A stretch of 64,000 nucleotides of DNA from an uncultured Shimia sp. (GTDB lineage Bacteria > Pseudomonadota > Alphaproteobacteria > Rhodobacterales > Rhodobacteraceae). Of the stretch, positions 25,526 through 33,994 are shown piece after piece. How positions within the stretch are numbered: the first letter of the stretch is position 1; each line of letters begins with the position of its first letter. The translations under genes and the position numbers were made by a program. The stretch lies in assembly GCF_947493595.1 (NCBI RefSeq), contig NZ_CANLRL010000001.1:434001-498000 (forward strand), read 5' to 3'. A model generated the notes under the pieces. That model was not told the origin of the DNA. It worked only from the letters and a program-made list of their open reading frames with translations, and made no database searches.

Positions 25526-27424
25526 ATGAGCTTTGAATCTTTGGCAGACCTAAAGGCCATCGAGAACGAAAAACCGTGGGATGAACGGGGCAACCCAACC
25601 ACGATTTATGAAATGCTGACCAACACCAAGGACAAGTTTCCAAACCGTCCGGCGGTCAGCTATCAGATTTTCTCTGGCCCCAAAGACAAAGCTGAGACCG
25701 TTACCTGGTCCGAGCTGCACGCCAAGACCACGCAAGCGGCCAATATGTTCCGCGATCTGGGCGTGGGTGAAAAAGACACCGTGGCTTTTGTGCTGCCAAA
25801 CTGTAACGAGACCATGTATGCGCTGCTTGGTGGCATGGTTGCGGGCATTGTGAACCCGATCAACCCGCTGCTGGAGCCGGAGCAGATCTCTGCCATCCTG
25901 CGCGAAACCGACGCCAAAGTGGTGGTGACCCTTAAAGGCTTCCCAAAAACCGATGTGGCGCAAAAAGTGGCCGAGGCCGTGCGCCACGCCCCACATGTGC
26001 ACACGGTTCTGGAAATTGATCTGGTCAAATACCTGACCCCGCCAAAATCCTGGATTGTACCGCTGATCCGGCCCAAGGTTTCCGGCCCGCAGCACGCGGA
26101 CTTCAAAGACTTCAACAAAGAGCTGGCGAAGTACCCAACAACCTTGCAGTTTGCCGATAGCGCAGGTGACCGTGTGGGGGCCTATTTCCACACTGGTGGC
26201 ACGACCGGCATGCCGAAAGTGGCACAGCACCTCTACTCCGGCATGATCTACAACGGCTGGCTTGGCGACCGTCTGCTCTTCACCGAAGAAGACAACATCA
26301 TGTGCCCGCTGCCGCTGTTCCACGTGTTTGCCGTGCATGTCATCATGCAGGCGGCAATCAAATCTGGCGCCCATGTGGTGTTCCCAACCCCGGCGGGCTA
26401 TCGCGGCGATGGCGTGTTTGACAACTTCTGGAAGCTGATCGAGCGCTGGAAAATCTCCTTCATCATCACCGTGCCAACCGCGGTGTCGGCCCTGATGCAG
26501 CGTCCCGTAGATGCGGATATTTCCTCTGTGAAAACCGCCTTCTCCGGCTCCGCGCCGATGCCAATGGAGCTGTTCAAGCGTTTCGAAAGCACCTGTGGTG
26601 TGGACATTGTCGAAGGCTACGGCCTGACCGAGGCCACCTGTCTTGTGTCCTGCAACCCGCCCTCTGGTGCCAAGAAGGTTGGCTCCGTCGGCCTGCCGTT
26701 TCCGTACACCGATGTGCGTATCATCAAAAACACACCGGACGGTCCAGTGGAATGTGCTGCGGATGAAGTGGGCGAAATTTGTGTTTCCAACCCAGGTGTT
26801 TATGCGGGCAACACCTACACTGAAGCGGATAAAAACGCCGACCTGTTCCACTACGGCACCCACCTGCGCACAGGGGATTTGGGGCGTTTGGACGAGGATG
26901 GCTACCTCTGGATCACTGGCCGTGCCAAAGACCTGATCATTCGTGGCGGTCACAACATTGATCCGGCAGAGATCGAAGAGGCGTTGTTGGCGCATCACGA
27001 TGTGGCCTTTGCTGGCGCAATTGGCCAACCGGACGCGCATTCGGGTGAGGTGCCCTGTGTCTATGTCGAGCTTGTGGAAGGTGCGACCGCGACAGGTGAG
27101 GATTTGATGAGCCACGCAAAGGTGCACGTGCACGAGCGCGCCGCGCATCCGAAATATGTGGAGATCATGCCAGAGCTGCCCAAGACCGCTGTTGGCAAAA
27201 TTTTCAAGCCGGACCTGCGCAAAGCGGCGATCACCCGTATCTACGATGCCGCGCTGGATAAAGCTGGTGTGCCAGCTCAAGTGGACTTTGTGCTGGACGA
27301 CAAAAAGCGTGGTCTGGTGGCACAGATCAAAAAATCAGGCGATGCCACTGACGCGGAAGTTGGCAAAGTGCTTGGCGATTTTGTCCGCCCATGGGAATGG
27401 ACCAGCGACGAATCGGCGGTCTGA
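25526..27424 (+). CDS. Acyl-CoA synthetase (AMP-forming)
   Basis: This 632-residue adenylate-forming ligase activates a carboxylic acid, most likely a fatty or alicyclic acid, to its CoA thioester. The phosphate loop is AYFHTGGTTGMPKVAQ near residue 220. The GYGLTEAT motif lies near 370, TGDLGRLDEDGYLWITGR near 450, and the catalytic lysine in LPKTAVGKIFKPDL near 555. It is longer than most family members because of an extended C-terminal tail. The start follows GGGGGGAG. It is a single gene, followed by a copy of the GC-rich repeat. Its acid substrate is not readable from the sequence. Confidence 0.85.
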   Translation: MSFESLADLKAIENEKPWDERGNPTTIYEMLTNTKDKFPNRPAVSYQIFSGPKDKAETVTWSELHAKTTQAANMFRDLGVGEKDTVAFVLPNCNETMYALLGGMVAGIVNPINPLLEPEQISAILRETDAKVVVTLKGFPKTDVAQKVAEAVRHAPHVHTVLEIDLVKYLTPPKSWIVPLIRPKVSGPQHADFKDFNKELAKYPTTLQFADSAGDRVGAYFHTGGTTGMPKVAQHLYSGMIYNGWLGDRLLFTEEDNIMCPLPLFHVFAVHVIMQAAIKSGAHVVFPTPAGYRGDGVFDNFWKLIERWKISFIITVPTAVSALMQRPVDADISSVKTAFSGSAPMPMELFKRFESTCGVDIVEGYGLTEATCLVSCNPPSGAKKVGSVGLPFPYTDVRIIKNTPDGPVECAADEVGEICVSNPGVYAGNTYTEADKNADLFHYGTHLRTGDLGRLDEDGYLWITGRAKDLIIRGGHNIDPAEIEEALLAHHDVAFAGAIGQPDAHSGEVPCVYVELVEGATATGEDLMSHAKVHVHERAAHPKYVEIMPELPKTAVGKIFKPDLRKAAITRIYDAALDKAGVPAQVDFVLDDKKRGLVAQIKKSGDATDAEVGKVLGDFVRPWEWTSDESAV

Positions 27425-27435
27425 TCCGGCACGAA

Positions 27436-27505
27436 GGGGAGGGGGGCAGCCCCCTCGTCACCGCGCAGCGGTGCCTTCACCCCCGGGATATTTGGGGAAT
27501 GAGAA
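27436..27505 (+). repeat. Copy 2 of the GC-rich hairpin repeat
   Basis: GAGGGGGGCAGCCCCCTC at about 27439-27456 forms a hairpin. A second small hairpin ACCGCGCAGCGGT follows, then CACCCCCGGGATATTT and GGGGAATGAGAAAGC up to about 27505. The tail shares GATATTT, GGAATGAGAAAGC with the minus-strand copy at 30154. It lies 12 bases after the acyl-CoA synthetase stop. Confidence 0.65.
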
Positions 27506-27616
27506 AGCTATCTACGAAAAAAATAGTAGGGCGCAGCGTCAAGCGGCGCCCTTCCTGATTGCGGTAACAGTTTTGCGCGCCTACTGTGCCAGCAACAGAG
27601 TTCAGGGAGGGGACCG

Positions 27617-29107
27617 ATGACCCATATTCTCGCCATTGATCAGGGCACAACATCCAGCCGCGCGATTGTGTTTGACGGAGACATCCGCCCGATTGCCAGC
27701 GCCCAGCTGGAGTTTGAGCAGCACTTCCCGCAATCGGGCTGGGTGGAGCATGATCCGGCGGACATTTGGGTCACCACGGTGGAGACCTGCTCCGGCGCGC
27801 TGGCACGGGCCAAGCTCTCTGCCAAGGACATCGACGCCATTGGCATCACCAACCAGCGTGAAACCACCTTGGTGTGGAACAAGACCACGGGTGAGCCGGT
27901 GCACAACGCCATTGTCTGGCAGGATCGCCGCACTGCTGCGATCTGCGAAGAGCTGAAGGCAGGCGGTCATGCGAAGATGGTGCAAGCCACCACCGGCCTG
28001 CTGCTCGATCCCTATTTTTCCGGCACCAAGATCAAGTGGATTTTGGACAATGTTGAAGGCGCCAGCGCAGCGGCGGAGGCGGGCGAGCTGCTGTTTGGCA
28101 CCGTGGATTGCTACCTGATTTGGAAGCTGACTGGCGGCAAGGTGCATGCCACCGACGCCACGAACGCGGCACGCACGTTGATTTATGACATTCACAACGG
28201 TGTCTGGAGCAAGGACATCTGTGCGCTGTTGGGCATTCCCATGTCGATGCTGCCGGAGGTCAAAGACTGTGCCGCCGATTTTGGTGAAACCGACGCCGAT
28301 CTGTTTGGCGCAGCGATCCCCATTCGCGGTGTGGCTGGCGATCAACAGGCTGCCACCATTGGGCAGGCCTGTTTTCAGGCGGGCATGCTGAAGTCGACCT
28401 ACGGCACCGGTTGCTTTGCGCTTCTGAACACAGGCAACATGCCGGTGACCTCGCAAAACCGCCTGTTGACCACCATTGCCTATCAATTGGACGGCAAGCC
28501 GACCTATGCGCTGGAAGGCGCGATCTTCATTGCGGGGGCGGTGGTGCAATGGCTGCGCGACGGGTTGGGCATCATCAACGATGCCTCTGAAACCACCGCC
28601 TTGGCCGATGCCGCGGACCCGGGTCAGGAGTTGATCCTTGTGCCTGCTTTTGTGGGTCTTGGTGCCCCTTATTGGAACCCGGAAGCGCGGGGCGCCGTCT
28701 TTGGCTTGACCCGTGGTTCCGGCCCCAAAGAGTTCTCCCGTGCCGCGCTGGAAAGCGTTGGGTTTCAAACCCGTGACCTGCTCGAAGCCATGCAGGCGGA
28801 TTTTGACTTTTCCGGCGATACGGTGCTGCGGGTGGATGGCGGCATGATTGCCTCTGACTGGGCGATGCAGTTCCTGTCAGACATTCTGGGCGCGCCGGTG
28901 GACCGGCCAGTGGTGGCCGAAAGCACCGCCAAAGGGGCAGCCTGGCTCGCGGGCATGCAGATTGGGGCCTATCCGGACATGGCGGGCTTTGCCGCGACCT
29001 GGGAAAAAGAGAGCCAGTTCACGCCAAAGCAGGATGACAGCTGGCGCGAAGGGCGTTATGCGGGCTGGCAAAAGGCCATCAACGCCACGCTGGCGATGAC
29101 CGAGTAA
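27617..29107 (+). CDS. glpK: Glycerol kinase
   Basis: Glycerol kinase phosphorylates glycerol with ATP to sn-glycerol 3-phosphate, trapping it in the cell. The 496-residue product has the FGGY-family N-terminal phosphate loop [17 protein letters not shown] and the second-domain signatures [12 protein letters not shown] near residue 240 and [15 protein letters not shown] near residue 410. Length matches GlpK. The start follows AGGGAGGGG. No glpD, glpF or glpR lies in the window, so it is not in the usual glycerol operon here. The phnA-like gene follows 21 bases later. Confidence 0.95.
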   Translation: MTHILAIDQGTTSSRAIVFDGDIRPIASAQLEFEQHFPQSGWVEHDPADIWVTTVETCSGALARAKLSAKDIDAIGITNQRETTLVWNKTTGEPVHNAIVWQDRRTAAICEELKAGGHAKMVQATTGLLLDPYFSGTKIKWILDNVEGASAAAEAGELLFGTVDCYLIWKLTGGKVHATDATNAARTLIYDIHNGVWSKDICALLGIPMSMLPEVKDCAADFGETDADLFGAAIPIRGVAGDQQAATIGQACFQAGMLKSTYGTGCFALLNTGNMPVTSQNRLLTTIAYQLDGKPTYALEGAIFIAGAVVQWLRDGLGIINDASETTALADAADPGQELILVPAFVGLGAPYWNPEARGAVFGLTRGSGPKEFSRAALESVGFQTRDLLEAMQADFDFSGDTVLRVDGGMIASDWAMQFLSDILGAPVDRPVVAESTAKGAAWLAGMQIGAYPDMAGFAATWEKESQFTPKQDDSWREGRYAGWQKAINATLAMTE

Positions 29108-29128
29108 CTCTCAAGCGCGGAGCGCTCT

Positions 29129-29653
29129 ATGTCCAATCCCTGTGCTCTTTGCGGCGCCACTGGCGCCGTATCTCCCGTGGCCGTCGTGCCGCAGGATGTT
29201 TCTGTTGATCTCTGCGCCACATGTGCCACAGGTGTCTCGGACGGCCCACAGGACGGGCCACATTGGCAGTTTTTGCATGAGGCGATCTGGAGCACAGAGC
29301 CTGCGGTGCAGGTCCTGGCGTGGCGCTTGCTGAAAGCGTTGCCCGAGGCGCCCTGGGCGCGTGATCTTCTTGATATGGCTTATCTGGAGCCAGAGGTGCA
29401 GGCATGGGCAGAGGCTGGTCTGAGTGCGGCGGAGGATACGGTTGTTCATCGCGACAGCAACGGTGTGGTGCTCACATCAGGCGACACGGTGGTGCTGATC
29501 AAAGATCTGCCCGTGAAAGGCGCAGGCTTCACAGCCAAACGGGGTACCGCCGTGCGCAATATCTCTCTGGTGATGGACAACCCTGAGCACGTCGAAGGCC
29601 GGGTGGAAAGCCAGCGGATTGTGATCTTGACGAAGTTTGTGAAAAAGAGCTGA
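29129..29653 (+). CDS. PhnA (YjdM)-like zinc ribbon protein
   Basis: This 174-residue protein has an N-terminal zinc ribbon with two CxxC pairs (PCALCGATG and LCATCATG). Its C-terminal domain ends in DTVVLIKDLPVKGAG and RIVILTKFVKKS, the signature of PhnA/YjdM proteins. Despite the old name from the phosphonate locus, the biochemical role of the family is not firmly known. The middle segment of about 70 residues separates the two conserved parts. It follows glpK closely and is convergent with dtd. Confidence 0.75.
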   Translation: MSNPCALCGATGAVSPVAVVPQDVSVDLCATCATGVSDGPQDGPHWQFLHEAIWSTEPAVQVLAWRLLKALPEAPWARDLLDMAYLEPEVQAWAEAGLSAAEDTVVHRDSNGVVLTSGDTVVLIKDLPVKGAGFTAKRGTAVRNISLVMDNPEHVEGRVESQRIVILTKFVKKS

Positions 29654-29665
29654 GGCTTTTCGACC

Positions 29666-30100
29666 TCAGACCTCCATCCAGATGGACACCGGCCCGACAT
29701 TGGTCAGCGAGACCTTCATGTCCGCGCCAAATTCACCGGTCTCCACCGGCACAACCTCGCCAAGCTTTTGGGCAAACAACTCATAAAGCCGTTTGCCATC
29801 CTCTGGCGCTGCGGCCGTGGAAAACCCCGGCCGATTGCCGCTGCGGGTGTCCGCCGCCAGCGTAAACTGGCTGATCACCAAAGCGCTGCCACCGATATCC
29901 GCTACAGACTTATTCATCTTGCCGATTTCATCTTGAAAAATCCGACACTTGGCCACTTTGGCGGCGAGCTTTTCCACTTGCGCTTCGGTGTCATTCTGCA
30001 TCGCACAGACCAGCACCATCAACCCTGGCCCACATTTGCCAATCACTGCGCCATCCACGCGCACCTGCGCCTCACTCACCCGTTGCAACAAAGCACGCAT
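29666..30100 (-). CDS. dtd: D-aminoacyl-tRNA deacylase
   Basis: DTD hydrolyses D-amino acids wrongly attached to tRNA, a proofreading role in the cytoplasm. The 144-residue product starts [17 protein letters not shown], the typical N-terminus. It has the catalytic [17 protein letters not shown] segment near residue 77 and the Gly-Pro motif in [12 protein letters not shown] at the C-terminus. The Gly-Pro pair that rejects L-amino acids is intact, although residues around it differ from the usual NDGPVT. The ATG at 30100 is chosen because family members begin MRALLQ/MRAVIQ; 17 residues further upstream are open. Confidence 0.93.
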   Translation of the reverse strand: MRALLQRVSEAQVRVDGAVIGKCGPGLMVLVCAMQNDTEAQVEKLAAKVAKCRIFQDEIGKMNKSVADIGGSALVISQFTLAADTRSGNRPGFSTAAAPEDGKRLYELFAQKLGEVVPVETGEFGADMKVSLTNVGPVSIWMEV

Positions 30101-30153
30101 GTCACCCTCCAAGTTTTGAGCGACCCTGCGACAGGCACGGAACCGGCGCAACC

Positions 30154-30222
30154 CGCTTTCTCATTCCAGAAATATCTCGTGTGAAGGGGCAGCTCTGCTG
30201 CACCGAGGGCAGAGCCCTCCCG
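30154..30222 (-). repeat. Copy 3 of the GC-rich hairpin repeat (minus strand)
   Basis: Read on the minus strand it runs GAGGGCTCTGCCCTC (hairpin), then a second GC-rich stem, then CACACGAGATATTT and CTGGAATGAGAAAGC. It starts just after the stop codon of the PaaI thioesterase gene, in the sense direction. It matches copy 2 best. Confidence 0.6.
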
Positions 30223-30224
30223 TA

Positions 30225-30719
30225 CTAGCGCTTCGGGCCTTGCATGACGATGCAGGTGGTTGATCCGGTGGCGTAAAGCTTGCCATCCTCAACCCCGCGC
30301 ACCTCGCCAACGGAAATGCCCGTGGAGCGCCCTACATGCTGCACTTTGCCCACCGCATGCACGGTCATGCCAACAGGGATCGGGCGCAGAATGTTGATCT
30401 TGTATTCAAGGGTTGTGTAGATCTGTCCGGGTTTCAGCATGGTCTGAACGGCGCAGGCCATACAGCTGTCCAAGATTGTCCCGTACCAACCACCATGTAC
30501 CGTGCCAATCGGGTTCATGGTGCCGAACTCCGGCGTGCCTTCAAAGGTCACCGTGCCTTCATCCGCCACAATGGGTTTAAACCCCAAAGTCTCCCCAATG
30601 GGTGGCCCGGCCAACTCGCCATTGATAATCCCACGCATAAAGTCCAATCCGCTCACCGACAGGATGGTGTCCATCGAGGCCAGCTGATCAACCGAAACGG
30701 CGTAGTGATGTGCAGTCAT
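30225..30719 (-). CDS. PaaI-family hotdog thioesterase
   Basis: This 164-residue protein has the hotdog-fold thioesterase core, with the helix-starting motif GTVHGGWYGTILDSCMAC near residue 73, whose Gly-rich turn binds CoA. It should hydrolyse small or aromatic acyl-CoAs in the cytoplasm. The substrate is unknown, but the window is rich in aryl- and acyl-CoA enzymes. Its Shine-Dalgarno AAAGGAGG lies in the 3' arm of a hairpin that ends in T5 directly before the ATG, so translation could be controlled by that structure. It lies downstream of metF on the same strand. Confidence 0.8.
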   Translation of the reverse strand: MTAHHYAVSVDQLASMDTILSVSGLDFMRGIINGELAGPPIGETLGFKPIVADEGTVTFEGTPEFGTMNPIGTVHGGWYGTILDSCMACAVQTMLKPGQIYTTLEYKINILRPIPVGMTVHAVGKVQHVGRSTGISVGEVRGVEDGKLYATGSTTCIVMQGPKR

Positions 30720-30756
30720 AAAAACGGCCTCCTTTGTCCAAGCAAAGAAGGCCGTA
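30720..30756 (-). terminator. Terminator-like hairpin that contains the thioesterase ribosome site
   Basis: On the minus strand ACGGCCTTCTTTG (from 30755 to 30743) pairs with CAAAGGAGGCCGT (30736 to 30724) around a 6-base loop, with 12 of 13 bases paired. TTTTT follows and then the ATG of the thioesterase gene at 30719. This is a good intrinsic terminator for metF. It also hides the AGGAGG ribosome site. Confidence 0.65.
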
Positions 30757-30791
30757 GATTTGTCTGTATCTCAAGAGGGGCAGGGCGCCCG

Positions 30792-31658
30792 TTACGCCAC
30801 GTTTTCCAAATTCACCGCCGGTGTCACACCCAAAGCATGGCACACATCGCGGGTCAGCTCCGGACGGTTCATTGTGTAAAAGTGCAGGCTGTCCACACCT
30901 TCGTCGAGCAAATCAGAGCACATTTCGGTGCACACGGCGGTGGCTAACAGGTCTTCGCGGTTGTCCCGTTCCGCTTTTTCAAAGGCGTCAATCAGCCAAG
31001 CCGGCACAGAGGTGCCGCAGCGCTCGGAGAATTTGCGCACGCCTTTCCAGTTCTCAATTGGCAAAACGCCGGGCAGGATCGGCGCGTTGATGCCCGCTTT
31101 TGCACAGGCGTCACGGAAGCGCAGGAAGGTCTCTGCCTCAAAGAAGAACTGCGTGATGGCTTCATCCGCGCCAGCGTCAATCTTGCGCTTGAGCCATTCC
31201 ACGTCCGCCGCCATGTCGGCTGCTTCCGGGTGTTTCTCCGGGTAGGCGCCCACGCGAATGGTAAACTTGCCGGTATCCGCCAAAGCGCTGATCAGCTCCA
31301 GAGAGTTGGCAAAGCCTTCGGGGTGTGGCTCAAACCCGTTGCTGCCTTTTGGTGGATCGCCGCGCAGTGCCACCAATTCCGAAACGCCGGCCGCCGCAAA
31401 GCCGTCTGCAATGTCCAGGGTTTCCGCTTTGGAGGCGTTTACGCAGGTCAAATGCGCCGCCACGTTCAGGCCAGAGGATTTGTGCAAGGTCGCTACGGCC
31501 TCGCGGGTCAGGTCTCTTGTGGTGCCGCCAGCGCCGTAAGTCACAGAAACAAAACGTGGTTTTAGCGGTGCCAGTGTTTGCACGGTGTCCCAAAGCCGGA
31601 AAGATGCCTGCAGGTTTTGCGGCGGAAAAAATTCAAACGAGACTTGAGGCGTGGTCAT
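30792..31658 (-). CDS. metF: Methylenetetrahydrofolate reductase
   Basis: MetF reduces 5,10-methylene-THF to 5-methyl-THF, the methyl donor for methionine synthesis. The 288-residue FAD enzyme has the active-site segment SFEFFPPQNLQASFRLW at the N-terminus (Glu proton donor), ALRGDPPKGSNGFEPH near residue 105, and a conserved FFFEAETFLRFRDAC region near residue 185. The ATG at 31658 gives MTTPQVSFEF, in line with homologues. It is divergent from metR with 92 bases between, and MetR is a known activator of met genes. No SAM riboswitch is seen. Confidence 0.94.
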   Translation of the reverse strand: MTTPQVSFEFFPPQNLQASFRLWDTVQTLAPLKPRFVSVTYGAGGTTRDLTREAVATLHKSSGLNVAAHLTCVNASKAETLDIADGFAAAGVSELVALRGDPPKGSNGFEPHPEGFANSLELISALADTGKFTIRVGAYPEKHPEAADMAADVEWLKRKIDAGADEAITQFFFEAETFLRFRDACAKAGINAPILPGVLPIENWKGVRKFSERCGTSVPAWLIDAFEKAERDNREDLLATAVCTEMCSDLLDEGVDSLHFYTMNRPELTRDVCHALGVTPAVNLENVA

Positions 31659-31750
31659 AACGGGCATCCTGTAACTTGCGGTTGTCCTCATGTCACACAC
31701 ATGGCATCTTTACGCAAATTCATAATACTCAAGAAAGTCATGAGCCGCAC

Positions 31751-32662
31751 ATGAAGATGCACATTGAATTCCGCCACCTGCGCACCGTGCGCGCCATTCA
31801 TGAATGTGGTGGTCTGGCCCGTGCGGCTGATCAACTGAACATCACGCAATCGGCTTTGTCCCACCAGATCAAAGGTTTGGAAGAACAGGCCGGGGTGGAG
31901 CTGTTTGTGCGCCGCTCCAAACCGATGAAATTATCGGCGGCAGGTGCGCGCCTTCTGCGTTTGGCCAATCAGGTGCTGCCGGAGGTCGAAAAACTTGAAG
32001 CGGAATTTAATGGTCTGCGCGCGGGCAGCTCTGGCCGCCTGCATATCGCCATTGAATGTCATGCCTGTTTTGAATGGCTGTTCCCGGTTCTGGAGCAGTT
32101 CCGCAAAAACTGGCCAGATGTGGATGTCGACATCCGACCCGGACTGGCCTTTGACGCCATGCCAGCGCTTCAGAAAGAAGAAGTGGATCTGGTGGTCAGC
32201 TCTGATCCGGAGAAAATGCCAAATGTGTCGTTCAGCCATCTGTTTGACTACGCCCCGGTCTTTGTGGCTTCGTCGTCCCATCCTTTGGCGCAGAAAGACT
32301 ATGTCGAAGCAGAGGACTTTCGCGGTGAAACGCTGATCACCTATCCGGTAGAACGGTCGCGTCTTGACGTGTTTTCCCAATTGCTGACACCGGCCAAGGT
32401 CGAGCCGGGTGCCGTGCGTCAGGCGGAACTGACCGCTGTGATCCTGTTGCTTGTGGCCTCCAACCGCGGCGTGTCGGTTTTGCCGGACTGGGTTGTGCGC
32501 GAGGTCAAATATTCCTCTGACTATGTGACACGTCCGATCACCGACAAAGGCCTGACCCGAGCCTTATTTGCTGCGACACGCACTGATGATCTGAACAAGC
32601 CCTACATGCAGGATTTGATTCAATTGGCAGGTAAAGAAGCACGGCGCTTGCAATCAACCTAA
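31751..32662 (+). CDS. metR: LysR-family methionine regulator MetR
   Basis: This 303-residue LysR protein closely resembles MetR, which uses homocysteine as co-effector and activates methionine biosynthesis genes. The DNA-binding helix lies in ADQLNITQSALSHQIKGLEE near residues 25-45. The effector domain carries LHIAIECHACFEWLFPVL and TYPVERSRLDVF, both typical of MetR. The start is the ATG at 31751, with a second ATG at 31757; the 25 upstream codons also open do not match family proteins. It faces metF across 92 bases. CATGT-N5-ACATG at 31689-31703 is a possible dyad, though it is unlike the E. coli MetR box. Confidence 0.9.
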   Translation: MKMHIEFRHLRTVRAIHECGGLARAADQLNITQSALSHQIKGLEEQAGVELFVRRSKPMKLSAAGARLLRLANQVLPEVEKLEAEFNGLRAGSSGRLHIAIECHACFEWLFPVLEQFRKNWPDVDVDIRPGLAFDAMPALQKEEVDLVVSSDPEKMPNVSFSHLFDYAPVFVASSSHPLAQKDYVEAEDFRGETLITYPVERSRLDVFSQLLTPAKVEPGAVRQAELTAVILLLVASNRGVSVLPDWVVREVKYSSDYVTRPITDKGLTRALFAATRTDDLNKPYMQDLIQLAGKEARRLQST

Positions 32663-32821
32663 ACGGGTTGGTGAGACTCTTCTGGTATTTCTCCCCCTGA
32701 ACAATCTGGTCGTTCCTGTCCATGTTGTTGCGTAACGGTTCATCAGTTTAGGGGGGGAGTTTCTCCCAGCGCGCACTAGGCCTCTGTCAGGGTCGCGGCG
32801 CGGGCGGCTCCAGATTTGTCT

Positions 32822-33856
32822 ATGCCTACCACGTTTCATGCAATTTCTGTTGGCCAACTGGCTGACATCGACACCAACGAAGGCAACACCACGGCGGAAA
32901 ACGCCTCCGCTTTGGTTGGGTTGACCTTTGGCGGGGTCGGCGCGCCTCTGGTCAATGATTTTGTCGAAATCTCGCCTGATGGGGACGTGGGGTCGTTCTA
33001 TGATATGGACAATAGCCCCAATGACCGGTTCACCGTGGATGGCGGCGGCCCGCAGACCTTTGACGGCACGGCGGTTTACAATGCCACAATCACCTATGTG
33101 GACGGCACAACCGCAACCTATACTGCCGTGTTGTTTCAAGACACCAACGGCAACGCTTATCTGGCGCCGGAGTTTTCGGACAACGCGGACCAAGCGGCGC
33201 TGGAAGCGGGCCCAATCCAATCGATCAGCCTCGATAGCCTGCTGGGCAACCGCTATTCCGGCCTGACGTCGAGCCGTGAGGGCTGGGATTTTGTGCCGTG
33301 TTTTGTGGAAGGCACCAAGATCATCACCCAGAAAGGTGAGCGTCCGGTGGAAGACCTGGAGCCCGGCGACATGATCCTGACAATGGACCATGGTTTTCAG
33401 CCCCTGCGCTGGATTGGCCGACGCACCGTGCCGGCGCGTGGTGCATTGGCGCCCATCCGCTTTGCACCGGGCGCGCTTGGCAATGACGTGGCGCTCATGG
33501 TGTCTCCGCAACACCGCATGATGCTGCGCGGATGGCGGGTCGAGGTGAACTTCGGCGAAAGCGAAGTGCTGGTCCCGGCGCAGGCGCTGATCAATGGCGA
33601 CACCGTGGTGCAGGTCGAAGGCGGCGAGGTCACTTACCTGCACCTGCTGTTTGACTGCCACGAAATCATCTATGGCGGCGGCATTCCGAGCGAAAGCTTC
33701 ATGCCGGGCGAACAGGGGCTCTCCTCCATGGCGCAGGCGGTGCAGGATGAAATCTACGAACTGTTCCCAGAACTGCTGAGCGAAGGCTTACATGTATATG
33801 GCGAGGATGCCCGTCCGTCTTTGAAAGCGCGTGAGGCGCGGTTGCTTGTGCATTAA
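32822..33856 (+). CDS. Hint-domain protein
   Basis: This 344-residue protein has a Hint (hedgehog/intein) fold in its C-terminal half. The catalytic Cys opens the domain in CFVEGTKIITQKGERPVEDL near residue 160, with LEPGDMILTMDHGFQPLRW and the block VSPQHRMML near residue 222 that matches the TxxH-type region. The N-terminal 155 residues are acidic, Gly/Asp/Thr-rich and predicted as beta-strands (DGTTATYTAVLF). Free-standing Hint proteins are frequent in Rhodobacteraceae and may cleave or modify their own N-terminal part, but their role is unknown. No signal peptide is present. The ATG at 32822 is used; a TTG at 32816 is also possible. Confidence 0.8.
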   Translation: MPTTFHAISVGQLADIDTNEGNTTAENASALVGLTFGGVGAPLVNDFVEISPDGDVGSFYDMDNSPNDRFTVDGGGPQTFDGTAVYNATITYVDGTTATYTAVLFQDTNGNAYLAPEFSDNADQAALEAGPIQSISLDSLLGNRYSGLTSSREGWDFVPCFVEGTKIITQKGERPVEDLEPGDMILTMDHGFQPLRWIGRRTVPARGALAPIRFAPGALGNDVALMVSPQHRMMLRGWRVEVNFGESEVLVPAQALINGDTVVQVEGGEVTYLHLLFDCHEIIYGGGIPSESFMPGEQGLSSMAQAVQDEIYELFPELLSEGLHVYGEDARPSLKAREARLLVH

Positions 33857-33994
33857 CGCGCCGCACCTTGTGTTTACCGGATGGCAGGGGCACAAAACCC
33901 CCACCTCCGCAATACAGTCGTGATACTGACGCGATACCGACGTAGTTTTTGGCTTTGGCCAAACCTTAATCGCCCCCGTTGCGTCAGTGGCAAC

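Noticed and set aside
25550-27280. Second protein on the minus strand opposite the acyl-CoA synthetase gene
   Set aside because: No ribosome site or motif. The plus-strand gene has clear active-site motifs over the same span.
30757-31750. SAM or other riboswitch near metF
   Set aside because: The leader is short and shows no SAM-I, SAM-II or cobalamin pattern. MetR-type control fits better.
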